The notes under the pieces were generated by a model, which did no database searches, was not told the DNA's origin, and saw only the letters and a list, made by a program, of their open reading frames with translations. From Heliopora coerulea (Eukaryota; Cnidaria; Anthozoa; Scleralcyonacea; Helioporidae), in assembly GCA_030142905.1 (NCBI GenBank), contig JASJOG010000066.1:1364001-1428000 (forward strand): 64,000 nucleotides of DNA. The letters run 5' to 3'. Within the stretch, counting starts at the first letter, position 1. The number at the start of each line of letters is the position of its first letter. Both the position numbers and the translations under genes were made by a program. Positions 12,001-23,332 of this stretch are shown here, piece after piece.

Positions 12001-15000
12001 AGACAATACATTAGACCAATAGGAATGACAAATAAAATAAAATAAATTAATGCAATGGTATGTATATTTTACCTTACAGTATCTTCTCCATCAGTATCCT
12101 CTTCATCATGTGCACCAGACTGATATTCAGTTTCCCAGTCAGGATCAGTTGTTAATTGGCTCATGTCATCTGCTTCTGCCAGGAAGTCATCAAGCTCGTT
12201 CTGATCAACTTCAAGATTGCCATCAAATTCATTTACAACATCCTCCACTTGATTCTCTTGATGGAGAGTATCAACCATGGGAGTATGTGAAGAGGATGAC
12301 TTTGCTTGTACCTGTAGCCGCAGGCACCTGATAGTCCTTCTGTAGTTTGAGCACCTTTGTTGAATAGTTTTCAGCTTTTTTTTACACTTTAACAGTGCCT
12401 CTGACTCTCCAGGTTCAACAGGTTTGTGTTGGTTGTTGCGAGAAAGGTGAACAGTTGCACTTTGCTCTATGGAGGAGTCCATTTCCATTTCATCGACTTG
12501 GTCCGCCGATTCTTCGTCTTGAATCTTTGGTTGCTTAGCACTAGATTGAGATAATTCTCGAAGAAGCTGTCGCTTTGCACGTTTTACTTTGCAAGCAGGA
12601 ATTTGAGGAGTGTCAGAGTTAATAGCAGCAGTTGTCTGGGTTGTTTTCGGAAAAGATACCGCAGCAATATCATAATTGTCGACTGTTGGTACTGTTCCAG
12701 GCTTTAGATACCTCTTGCAAGATATACTATTTGGCGAGCGATCAGACGCTGTGGGTACTTCAATATCCAGTCGTTGATTATAATCATGTCCATGAAAATG
12801 CGCTGAACATAGTGCAGAAGAACTTGTTGGATTCCAACCTGGTCTATGCTTTCTCACAAATTTCGTCCACGCCGCACGTTGTTTAGCATCACGAGGAAAC
12901 AAATGCATCGAAATGCCCGTCGAACGACTTGAATTTTTGCAAGATTTTGCGTTAGCAAAACCAGCGACGCAATACTTGCCTCCTTTTACAGGCATTATCG
13001 CAAGGATAAACTATAGTAATGATCTCAAACAATTTCACTTCTTATACAACAGCAAGTTGATGGCTTTTGAATACGCTTTATGCTTTATAGTTCATACTTT
13101 ATACGCAAAACTTCCTACGGTACATCTTCCTACGTCATCACTTCATTCCAGGCCCCTGGTGAAAGTTGGGCGCGAACACTTTAATATATACGCACTTTCA
13201 GAGCAAAATTGAACGCTTCAACAAAGTTAAATTAAAAACTAAGTTGTTCATTGAAAATAGCGCGTTTTGAAGTTCTAGAAAGTGTGGAAAAGTTCATAAC
13301 AAAATTTACGCTTCATATGCCCTTTAATCTTTCTTGTTATTCCTTGCCATACTCTGTGCAGCGTCTTGGTATGCTTGGTTATTGTGTGCCGTGCCATGCC
13401 AAGCCACGCCACATCATAGGGGTCGAACTTAAGTTTTTAGTCAACTAGCAAAGTTTCGCTGGCAAGATTTTTTTCCACTAGCAAAACTGGTAAGTTTACT
13501 AGTTATTCTCTAATGCATTCGTTTTCCCTTTGACGACTAAAATAATGAATATGAAGAATTGATGCATTAGTGAGCTTAAAAGGTAGCGTGAAATTTATTC
13601 ATTTCTGTCACGATGCTCGAACGAAACGCAAATGCGCCGATAACATGTGCATAAGTTCCAACTAAAACCGCTGGTCAGTGGCTCACGAGTCAAACCCGTT
13701 TCTTCCCTATTGTAAACGATTTTCGACACGTGCGTACTTTCTTCGGTTTCGCAAAAAAAGTTCTCCAAGAACGTTTCCTTTCTCCCTTAAATTCTGGTAG
13801 AGAAATGTTTACTCGCAAATGTTTGCTAAAGGATACTATTTTTACTCGCAACTTCTTAAAAACCAGTCGCATTTTCGACTTTGCGAGCGTTAATTTCGAG
13901 CCCTGCCACATCATCTCTACAGTACAGTACAGCAGAGCACAGCAGACACAGAAATGGACAATACTATATGCCAGTTATTCTTTGTTATGTTATGCCTTGG
14001 TGCACTGTACAGCGCGTCTCAACATGGCATGCCATGCCGTATCATACCACAATCTATGACCTAAAGGACAGTGGCCAGGCTTGCCATGAACACGATTCTG
14101 CGTAACACCTCTCAGTTCTTTGTATGCACCGACTCAAATAGGAAATGAAGTCGGTCGAACCGACGAACGATTTTCAGATCTTCGACGCAATATACCGCCT
14201 GATGTTAGTTCGGAAGCTTAAGAATGCAGTAACATAACAATGAATTACCTTTACGCATGTCACTGAGTCATTGTCACTTCGAGTGCAACAGATGTTTTCA
14301 CCGACCTCCACATCCCATAGCTCTACTTTTCCACCTTCTGTCAATGACAAAGTTTGAGATGGCTTGAATAATTACTTAAGTACATAAAAATGTCCAAATT
14401 GCTTGTCGGCGATTTTTTAACAATTCATGAATTGAACAAATTTGTTCTCCAACTGATCATCTATCCATCTGCGGCATATGTTCGTTACCAGCCCCTAGGC
14501 GCTAAATGTACTTCGTCCTAATTTCAAATCAAAATAAACACGACCTAAACTTTAGAACAGGGGTCCTCAAATGGTGGCCCGCGGGCGATTTTGATCTGGC
14601 CCACGAATTACCCGCGAACGATTTCACTTGCACGTGATGACTATGACGTATTTGTTTATGTTTTTCTGACCGCGTGAAGACCATCAGAAGAGATTTATAG
14701 CAGAGATTTATACATTATAGTAACTATAATGTATAAATCTCTGCTATGACTTTCTGACAGTGCTATTTTAGAGCATATAGATGTGGGGAATGACAGTGTC
14801 CTTCATAACTCACTTGTCAATTTTGTTTGGCCCCCGAAAAAAATATTTGAGGACCCCTGCTTTAGAATATGTTTCATTTTTAATGTCGTTATATTCCCTT
14901 GACGTTATATACACCACACGCCCACAACATAAAAATACTGGAAAATTAAACAAGTTCTCGTGTCTCCATAAAAGAGTGTTACTTCTAAAGTAAAATCTAA

Positions 15001-18000
15001 TGAACGTCTCAGAGGAAAACCCTGTTCCTTTCGTCGAACTGTACCAAAATATTGTTCCATTAAAGTTTTCATTGGTATCTTCTAAGTTTTATTATTTTTT
15101 TTTTTACAAATTTGTTTGGCAGATGTTATTCGTTCGTATGTACAGGAGGGAAAATACTTGTCAAGTAAAATTTGTTCATGCATGTATACAGGGGGGTATA
15201 CTTGCAAATGAAACAAGATCAGTTAATGAAGTTTGTCGTGTATTCTTACCCACCTGATCCAGAGACTAGACGTCCTTTATCTCTATCCAAACATAAAACC
15301 GGTGAATATGCGTAAATCGAGCGCAATGTCTTACCTAAAATATTAAAGACAGCTTTAACTTTGTGTGCCAAACCTAACCTAAGAAATGTAAGCCTCTTTA
15401 CGATAACACAAAATAGTAAAAAGAGTGAAGCGTCTTTATTCATACTGGATAAACCTAAGAGCGCCTAGCCAAGCTGTTTTCCGTATAGGTCCAGTAAGGA
15501 CCACCCCTCAATGGGCCGGAGAAAATGTGCGGTGCTTGGTCGGGTCAAACTGGACTAGACTCTTCTCATAAGTGACCAAGGTAACTTTCATCACAAAACT
15601 GCAAAAAGCCGGAATCGAACCCAGTTCACACTGGTTAAAGACTGGGGCACTATCACTGTACCATCAGAGCCCCCAAATAAAATAAGACCGTCACTTACCA
15701 TCTCCCAAAGACCAAATCCTAATAGAACAATCATGGGATCCAGTAATGCCATGGTAAGCTCCACCAGGCGTTTCGACTTCTGGAGTGAATAGATAAATAT
15801 ACATTGAAATCAACCTCAACGGGTGGAGCAAGCTGACTGGATGGTTGACGACGCTAGAGACAACGCAGTAACATAGTTTGATGGGGATTTATGTCAATAT
15901 TATCCTGCAAGAACAGTTTTGACCTTTAAGAGACTACAAGTAAACTTTTTGTCTGGGCGGAGATTGGTCTTCCTGCTAATGTACACATTAATGAACAAAA
16001 CAGAAGCCTTGGGAATCCACGCAGGTGTGACACATACATATGTTTGGTAAATTCCTGAGATTGTTTATCACGACCTCAAAGAAACTCTTTACGCGTGCGA
16101 ATAATGTAGCCTCGCAAATGACACCGAATCCTTCACAACAAAACACTAAGAGTTTTTTAACTAAAAAGGGAATATAAAGAGTCAGATTTGACCTCGTTAT
16201 CATAACAAAACTTGACAATAACCTCCTAAATACGAGTCGAAATTATATTTTTTCCACCAGACCTACCGTGATCATCTTTCCTTATCAGTAACACAGATGT
16301 TATTCCTCCTGTATGTCCTCCCATGCTGCGAATCTCTTTTCCTGAATCACAATCCCAAAGTTTCAGCATCGTATCGCGACTACAACATACACATAAAAAC
16401 AACCTTATCCAAATGTACGATATATGTAAAGAATAAATACAGCATATATAAACAATAAATAAATAAACAAGCAAACAAATAAATGAATGAAAAATAAACA
16501 AATAAATAAATAAATAAGTGTACTGTAAGTGATTGAATGAACGTATAGGAAGTGTTAAGGAGCCTCCCTGTAGTTCTATTTAGTTGAAAATACCATTAAA
16601 ACGAATGCTATTTTAAGAAGTACCGGGACAAGCACGATTCGTGCAATTGGTCTATACCGTACAATCCAGAATCTTGACTATATTTTGCATACCTAATTCC
16701 GCAGGCTTTAAATACTATTTTGTCACATCCTATACCAGTGGTTCTTATGTCATTCCCCCTTTGGCAAGCTCATATATGTAATATTCATCTTTCCGCACAC
16801 TAACCAGTGGTTTCTAACGTAGTTGCAAAAGAAGCAAAAGTACATAAAAAGAAACTGCGGTCCCACATTACCACACAAATCAATCTATTTGAAGTGAGCA
16901 TATTTCAAACATTTATCAATCACTTGCGCACTGTAATGTACAAACATTAAAACGGTATATAAATATAAGGACCCAACATCTTGGCAAATGCGTTGTCGAG
17001 GTTATTCTCTCGTTGAAACTTATCATTCGCTTACTCCCGCTGGTCCTTCACTTTTTCGATATGATATATACAACTCGTCGACAATGAATCAACCATGAAG
17101 TAATCTTCACTCAGTGGCGTACCCAGTTCTTTTCTGCAAAGTTATCAACCTTTGTTTAGATCAATTCTTGTCTACGAAATGCAACTCGCAGATTTTCCAT
17201 AGTAACTTTACGCTTCTCAATGTTTATTACAACGTTACGAAAACCGATCACCTCATTCTACCGCGTTAGAAGCACGAGATATTCCAGTCGAAGTTGAGTG
17301 GTTTCTTTACCAATACCAAATACTATATGGAAACAACAGCATTATGTATCCGTATTACCATCCTCTAGATGTGCACTGATTCAGTCACTCATCTGTATAC
17401 TGTGCACAATCTGGCGTTACTGCGTACTGTATATTGAATATTCACCGACGTTAACTCAGGCTTACCGCAACCTGTAGAACGAGCCCCGCAAAAAATAAAA
17501 ACATTCTACGTTGCACCAGACCAGACAATCGCAGTTGAACGTTGAAAATCTGAACGGTCTTCGCACTTTTTGTAACTGAAGAATGCTGCTAACAACGATT
17601 AAATAAAGCCAAGAAACTGCTGTTTAAATAAATCTTTACTCATCCAACCTATAGTCTTTTGAAAAAAATTAAACTCTAAAAAGAGCTAAGCAAAAGCTAT
17701 TTATCCATAAGCTACTCATTTTGTTCACGTAAGCACAACTTTTGAATGATTTTAATTGGTGGAAAAAAAGACACTCATTGTCAATTCATCTCAGTGGATC
17801 CTCATTTCCATCAGATACTGTCCACTGTGATGAATGCCTTTTGCTTGAAATATGATCAGTGCTTCATTTTCCTATTTTGACAGTCTCCTACATTTGCATT
17901 GTTTTATATTGTGACCGTTAGTCAGTGACAACAATTACTTTAAGGGTACTTCTGCATTGCTCTACAGTAATTATTAGAAGTGTGGGGTGGATCAGAATGA

Positions 18001-20138
18001 CTTACAACACACTGAACATACTTTACTTGTAATGATTCAATAACTAAATCTGAACCATTCTGTATAACATTCACCACCTACAAGTAAATCCCAATCAGAC
18101 TGAGATACAAATGACTGACCATTTACTATAACTACCTGTGTGCAAATTTTGGGGTCATTGAGAGAGACAAAATATACATGTACCCTTGTCCAAGAACCCT
18201 GACTTTGAAATTTGTAATCCAAACACAAAATAATCATCATTCTAGATTTGCATAAAATACCAAAAGGTTGAAAAACTGCTGAAACTGAAAACATAAGCAT
18301 CCCAACATTTTGAGCAAAGATGCTTTGTAGTGGCCTGAAACATCATGCATATCACTCAATGGTGAAGTACAATCACTTGACACATTGGATGGTCTTTGTT
18401 TTCAGTTTGGGTAGTCTTTTAACAGGTTGGCTTTTGGCACATTGTTTAAAAAAACCCTATATGTACACAGCATTCTATTATTTTTCTGGTTTTATAATTG
18501 GGAACTGAGTTTGCATTCATTTTTTGATCTGTAGTACCTTTACACCAACAATGGAAAGTCTTGCTTCAATCACAGATGGTGATCATCAATGAACTGAATG
18601 ATTTGTGATTGAGAATACTCACAAGATTAAAATTCAGTTAATCTGTCACTAATAAACTTATTTCCATTATAAAAGGCCAAGATACTTGAAAATAGAATTT
18701 TGGTTACACTGGATAACTGGACAATCATATGTAAGCAATAATTTTCAACTATTTCTTATATTTTTCAAGCTAACACCAAAAAGAATACTCTACTGATGTT
18801 TACCAACCTTCCTGATATTAGGACTGAGTTATCCATATCAACTGAGAAGACTTGATCATTGTGGCCCTCCAAACACTTAACAGTAAACTTCTTGTCTTGC
18901 CATTCATAATTGCCTGAACCAGCAGATTGCTTTTTGGTTTGCTTCATTCCTGATGTTGAGGAACTTGTAGCTGACAATACAGTAGAACTTGATGTCCCAA
19001 TACTGGATATGCTTGGGCTTGAAAGTGAAGTTACACAGCTCTTAGCAACCTGACTTGCATGCTGTTCCTCAGAAGCAGAATTTACAGCATGGGTAATGTC
19101 TTTTGCTGGTGTACTTTCCAAACACTCAGTATTCACAAATGTAGACTTTTCCCCAGGTAATTTGTTGTTTGATTCTGTGGCCTCAACTGGTACCAGTTGA
19201 TCAGTCTTGTTTACATCAGCTGTTCTGCCTTCAGCAACTGTTGAATTTTTATAGATCATATGACTCATGATTTCAATCCCTATTTCCTTCTCTAGTACCT
19301 CAAGTTTATCTTTCAGAAGTTCTCGGATATCAGACTTTTTGGAAACCTAAAATGTGGGCACAAAATCTTTAATGTTAATCATTTCTTCATTATTTTAGCA
19401 TAAATTATGACAGGAATTATTTTGTAAATAAATAGAGAAAATTTATCACTACATGAAATAATTTTCAACTCAATAAATATAATATAAGAATAAATAATAT
19501 ATAAAATGTTCTGTTCTCAACAAAGCTAGCAAACTATTTGTTCACCTAAGTTTATACAAATATTATTATATTAAACAGTTACATTAGCTTTTGTGCTACA
19601 GTACAGTAATTTTACACACAGTAATTTTGTTGGAATTTACCAGTATTTTGTAGTATTTTACCACGTTTCATATATCAAAATACACGGTTATCATTCAATG
19701 TTCTTGATATTTTTTATATCTTTTTCTGTTTAATCACTTGCACAGATTATACACAAACTAAACTCATTTTAAAAAGGGGATCTCAATAAAAATCCGGCAC
19801 AGGTTCCTTGAAGGCCTGTTGTCATCAAGCTTGCAATCTCAGAACAATGTGATAACGAAACTTTCATTCTCGCCAAACGTCAGTGGTTATTTTATAAATA
19901 TTTAACTTCACGGTAAATTGTATCTACAGTAACAATGAACGACCACTATTGTACTATAGTTCATTGCTTTCGCTTAATAAAGTTCAATTCGATTGATATA
20001 CAGCAGAAAAACAATATACATTAACACCTTTGTGTACTCTTCTGGCGTTAAGTCTCTCTCCAACTTTTCAAGATTCTCAATTTGTCGTAATTTCTTGCGA
20101 AGTTTGCGAACTTCCACTCTGGCTGAATTTTCCGCCAT
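6067..20138 (-). CDS. coiled-coil and WD40-repeat protein, nine coding exons
   Basis: I reconstructed nine exons, each with GT-AG junctions and matching phase: 20028-20138, 18808-19346, 16267-16379, 15699-15779, 15254-15334, 14249-14337, 8456-8666, 7187-7309, 6067-6254. They sum to 1536 nt, or 511 aa plus stop. The start ATG is at 20138. Residues ~8-65 are charged and helical (coiled-coil likely). A Ser/Thr-rich linker follows. From ~residue 180 to the end there are WD repeats (e.g. LEGHNDQVFSVD, LKLWDCDSGKE, IRIWSLGD, VELWDVE, IKVWDVRQ, IKVLDIRTG, LKIWDQ), enough for a seven-blade propeller. Such proteins are scaffolds; I do not recognise the specific family. The promoter faces TTLL1 head to head. 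Introns hold a Kolobok element, three MITEs and a SINE without breaking any exon. A LINE lies just past the stop. The cytoplasmic or nuclear site of action is unknown. Confidence 0.88.
6340..6465. repeat. degenerate GACAGAC/GACGGAC simple repeat in intron 8
   Basis: An irregular tandem tract of GACAGACTGACGGAC-type units lies in the last intron of the WD40 gene, immediately left of a hAT-like MITE. Reading frames through it are repeat artefacts. Confidence 0.7.
6503..7089. mobile_element. hAT-like non-autonomous element (587 bp) in intron 8
   Basis: Terminal inverted repeats are CAGTGGTTCCCAA at the left and TTGGGAACCACTG at the right. They are flanked by an 8-bp target duplication, CACTAAAC (6495-6502) versus CACTAAAT (7090-7097), one mismatch. 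The TIR style and 8-bp duplication fit the hAT superfamily. GGGGTCCGC-type motifs recur just inside both ends. No transposase domain is visible in the interior; the 77-aa minus frame is not recognisable. Confidence 0.88.
8846..8968 (+). repeat. Kolobok left terminal inverted repeat
   Basis: The first base is at 8846, directly after TTAA. It pairs with 13203-13323 over about 120 bp with scattered substitutions (for example TTTTTAAC versus TTATGAAC). It begins AGGGCATATGAAGCG. Confidence 0.93.
9142..9822 (+). CDS. P2X7-type zinc 'ballast' domain protein carried by the Kolobok element
   Basis: A single exon encodes 226 aa from an ATG at 9142. Residues 1-75 are acidic and Ser-rich, with a GAYQPYAHEP segment. 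Residues ~80-215 match the Cys-rich intracellular domain of vertebrate P2X7 receptors: DWCFCGHC (87-94), LLCC (98-101), RCCHE (106-110), a later Cys/His pair (C129, H133), AYR (176-178) and RPLPACA followed by RTRFP. There is no P2X channel domain and no membrane helix, so this is not a receptor. In P2X7 this domain binds zinc. Its job in a transposon is unknown; protein binding or help with transposition is inference. It begins ~175 bp inside the left TIR and converges on the transposase gene, so it is part of the mobile unit. The frame is intact. Confidence 0.85.
   Translation: MSSEYMENSDLENENLSSSSLSTFHDSDEGNGEVFSEDALVGAYQPYAHEPLAQSSDENDDQEEVDIDGLLLNDIEDRYEGIQAVKDWCFCGHCETRLLCCSREYRCCHEISDANVFNSEIILEEPVKCVTEHPDFTAVVLHPRVLRVAANGLKTRQGRKYRQLGSDENVFLRAIAYRLFISMVFGFMGFDNSRPLPACAYTAIRTRFPKQKDTEHTGYMSTDERA
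9921..12995 (-). CDS. Kolobok transposase with N-terminal THAP finger, six exons
   Basis: Exons with GT-AG junctions and matched phase are 12073-12995, 11441-11993, 10816-11302, 10567-10738, 10167-10504 and 9921-10042. They total 2595 nt, or 864 aa plus stop. The N terminus is a THAP zinc finger (C9, C19, W43, C63, H66, and TVPTV at 101-105 matching the AVPTIF box). A basic coiled region lies near 200-240. CxxC pairs occur near 335-365. The catalytic part holds GDGRFDSMGHSAKYG (459-473), ISDRHRGI (525-532), HFYDIWHVAK (545-554) and SHLEAFHS (685-692). I infer D460 or D464, D527 and E688 as the acidic triad. The C terminus is a CxxC...HxxxxC knuckle. It would bind the TIRs and cut at TTAA. No frame break was found, so it may be active. 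Confidence 0.9.
13203..13323 (-). repeat. Kolobok right terminal inverted repeat
   Basis: This is the reverse complement of the left terminal repeat and ends at 13323 before TTAA. The transposase start codon (12995) lies ~210 bp inside it, so this end should contain the transposase promoter. Confidence 0.93.
13417..13905. mobile_element. hAT-like MITE (489 bp) in intron 6
   Basis: An exact 8-bp target duplication, CCACATCA, lies at 13409-13416 and 13906-13913. The imperfect terminal repeats read TAGGGGTCGAACTTAA at the left and CAGGGCTCGAAATTAA (reverse complement) at the right. No coding capacity was recognised. Similar ends occur on the element at 22822-23208. Confidence 0.75.
14558..14859. 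mobile_element. hAT-like MITE (302 bp) in intron 5
   Basis: Terminal repeats are CAGGGGTCCTCAAA and its complement, with an exact 8-bp duplication CTTTAGAA at 14550-14557 and 14860-14867. Motifs TGGCCCGCGGGC and TTTGGCCCCCG lie just inside the ends. It is non-coding and contains a perfect 25-bp hairpin at 14697-14747. Confidence 0.9.
14697..14747. repeat. perfect 25-bp inverted repeat with 1-nt spacer
   Basis: The left arm (14697-14721, starting ATAGCAGAGATTTATAC) and right arm (14723-14747) are exact complements around a single A. It lies inside the MITE at 14558-14859 and would fold as a very stable hairpin in intron RNA. Confidence 0.95.
15480..15675 (-). mobile_element. tRNA-derived SINE in intron 4
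   Basis: The minus strand starts with a tRNA-like head at about 15675: GGGGGCTCTGATGGTACAGT (A-box-like TGGTACAGTGATAGTGCC) and then the B box GGTTCGATTCC at 15611-15621. A ~110-bp non-tRNA body follows. It fills over half of the 364-bp intron 4 of the WD40 gene. I see no clear poly(A) tail; the 3' limit is approximate. It is not a functional tRNA gene, since the cloverleaf is degenerate and fused to the body. Confidence 0.75.
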
Positions 20139-21912
<1,774 letters not shown>

Positions 21913-22500
21913 TTAAAGAATATTTATTTTGTGTTATTATGCTGTGTATTAGCATTGATCATGATAATTTATTATGCTGTATTCTTTGAATGTCTGGGAA
22001 GTATAAGAAAGTGTTTTGTTGGATGAGGTTTGCAAAGAGTTTGAGTTGCAAGCATATTTGTGGAAAGAATGTTGGTGATTGTAAGTGATAAAGATTTGTA
22101 TAGTGACTGTTGTATTCTTCTGTATTCTACCACCAGAATAGCGATAGCTGTGTTAAACTAAAGTTCATATTGAAGCTTGTTTTTTGAACTAAACATGCTG
22201 ATCCTTGTTACTAAGTCTTGTGTTCATGCAGCATTGTTTATGAGATGCCATTATTTATTTAAACTTGGATATCCATGTGTTCACAATTCACTGTACAATG
22301 GTAACATTCATAAGACTAGTTGAACAATTTTCTATTTGTTCAGTATAACATGTTATATGTTATATTGAACAAATACAAAATTACTTCATTGTCTCTGTGC
22401 TGTGATAGAAATATGAATAAGGTCATTTCAAATGGAAAAATACTTTGTTAAAACACTAGGCATAGCTAAGTATCTAAAATAACTAAGATTATGTTGAGTT
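21913..22500 (+). other. TTLL1 3' UTR and flank, no further gene
   Basis: AT-rich sequence with no domain-bearing frame. A 15-bp inverted pair (TATTTGTTCAGTATAACA / TGTTATATTGAACAAATA) lies around 22333-22376, a near-perfect palindrome that could be a small foldback. Confidence 0.4.
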
Positions 22501-22501
22501 T

Positions 22502-22660
22502 TTGTATGTGTATATATACATATGTATCTATACGTACATACATACACATATGTATGTGTACATATGTGTATGTATATATGAATATATGTATGTATATATC
22601 TTCAAAATGAACTTTATTGGAAATATAAAAACTGTATGCACGTATATATACATATATATA
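22502..22660. repeat. TATG/TATA-rich microsatellite tract
   Basis: Irregular TATG, CATA and TATA repeats. They flank the degraded hammerhead motif on its 3' side (minus strand), as TA-rich repeats also do at 62-63 kb. Confidence 0.7.
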
Positions 22661-22693
22661 TAACTACAGACGGAACCATTTCGGCCTACTGAG

Positions 22694-22702
<9 letters not shown>
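22660..22702 (-). ncRNA. degraded hammerhead ribozyme remnant
   Basis: On the minus strand GGCTCAGTAGGCC, GAAA and TGGTTCCGTC follow one another. They match stem II, the GAAA box, stem III and the cleavage triplet of the hammerhead at 63049-63094 nearly base for base. The CTGATGA box that should precede stem II is replaced by AGAGAGA from the adjacent (GA)n tract, so it cannot be catalytic. Confidence 0.6.
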
Positions 22703-22784
<82 letters not shown>

Positions 22785-22820
22785 TCAGACAGACAGACAG
22801 AGAGATAGATACATACATAC
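22696..22820. repeat. compound microsatellite (CT)n(TA)n(GA)n(GACA)n
   Basis: (CT)n, then (TA)n, then (GA)n make a self-complementary block at about 22694-22768. It is followed by GACA, GATA and CATA units. Confidence 0.95.
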
Positions 22821-22821
22821 A

Positions 22822-23208
22822 CAAGGTCCGAAATTTACAGTCGTCTGGTCGTCAGAAAAGACCAGAATTTAACAGTGACTACCAAATTCCAGAAGATGGT
22901 TGCCCACTGGACAACTATATTTTAAACTGGGAACCTCTAGGAGAGCTAGTATTAAAACTCAAAAAAATCATAATCATAGATCGAGATATTCACAAGAGAC
23001 AAGGCACCATCATACAGCCAGTCCATTTGTTATTAAATGATTCGTACATACCGCTTCGAATGTTTGTATTCACTGTTATCTTGGTTTCGATTTTACCGCT
23101 GAGCAATAACACCCAAACCCGGTGACTAGATTTCATCGTGAACGCCTAGATCTGAAAAGGTGGCTGCCCAGTAGGCGACCTACTTTGAAAAGTTAATTTC
23201 GTTCCCTG
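22822..23208. mobile_element. hAT-like MITE inserted in a CATA microsatellite
   Basis: The left end, CAAGGTCCGAAATTTAC, and the right end (reverse complement CAGGGAACGAAATTAAC) are imperfect inverted repeats of the same type as at 13417-13905. GATGGTTGCCCACTGGACAA at the left and the complement of GGTGGCTGCCCAGTAGGCGA at the right extend the symmetry. Both flanks are CATA repeats, so the duplication cannot be read cleanly. Confidence 0.55.
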
Positions 23209-23332
23209 CATGCATACATACATACATACATACATACATACATACATACATACATACATACATACATTCATACATACATACATACATGCATGCATGCATG
23301 CATGCATGCATACATACATACATACATGCATG
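23209..23332. repeat. (CATA)n/(CATG)n microsatellite
   Basis: About 30 units of CATA, with a run of GCAT units near 23285-23310. The Met/Tyr/Val/Cys-rich frames here are artefacts. Confidence 0.97.

Larger units (their letters stand above)
8846..13323. mobile_element. complete Kolobok-type DNA transposon (4478 bp)
   Basis: The element is flanked by the duplicated target TTAA (8842-8845 and 13324-13327). It has long terminal inverted repeats starting AGGGCATATGAAGCG, about 120 bp each and roughly 90% identical. TTAA targeting plus a THAP-domain transposase identifies the Kolobok superfamily. It carries two convergent genes: a six-exon transposase on the minus strand (9921-12995) and a single-exon P2X7-like zinc-domain gene on the plus strand (9142-9822). 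Their stop codons are ~100 bp apart. Both frames are intact and the ends are well preserved, so this looks young and possibly autonomous. It sits in intron 6 of the WD40 gene, with the transposase on the host gene's strand. Confidence 0.93.

Noticed and set aside
15605..15675. A functional tRNA gene on the minus strand
   Set aside because: A and B boxes are present, but arms do not pair well and the head continues into a SINE body.
16736..16820. hAT-like end CAGTGGTTCT in intron 2
   Set aside because: No matching inverted end or target duplication could be found nearby; two copies of the motif are in the same orientation.
18037..18300. 87-aa minus-strand frame in intron 2 of the WD40 gene
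   Set aside because: No motif, no fit to the WD40 exon phases; exons 2 and 3 join perfectly without it.
22528..22824. 98-aa minus-strand frame with runs of Tyr/Ile and Arg/Glu
   Set aside because: Translated microsatellite, not a gene.
23209..23332. Regular repeat considered as a CRISPR array
   Set aside because: 4-bp units with no spacers in a eukaryotic genome; a microsatellite.
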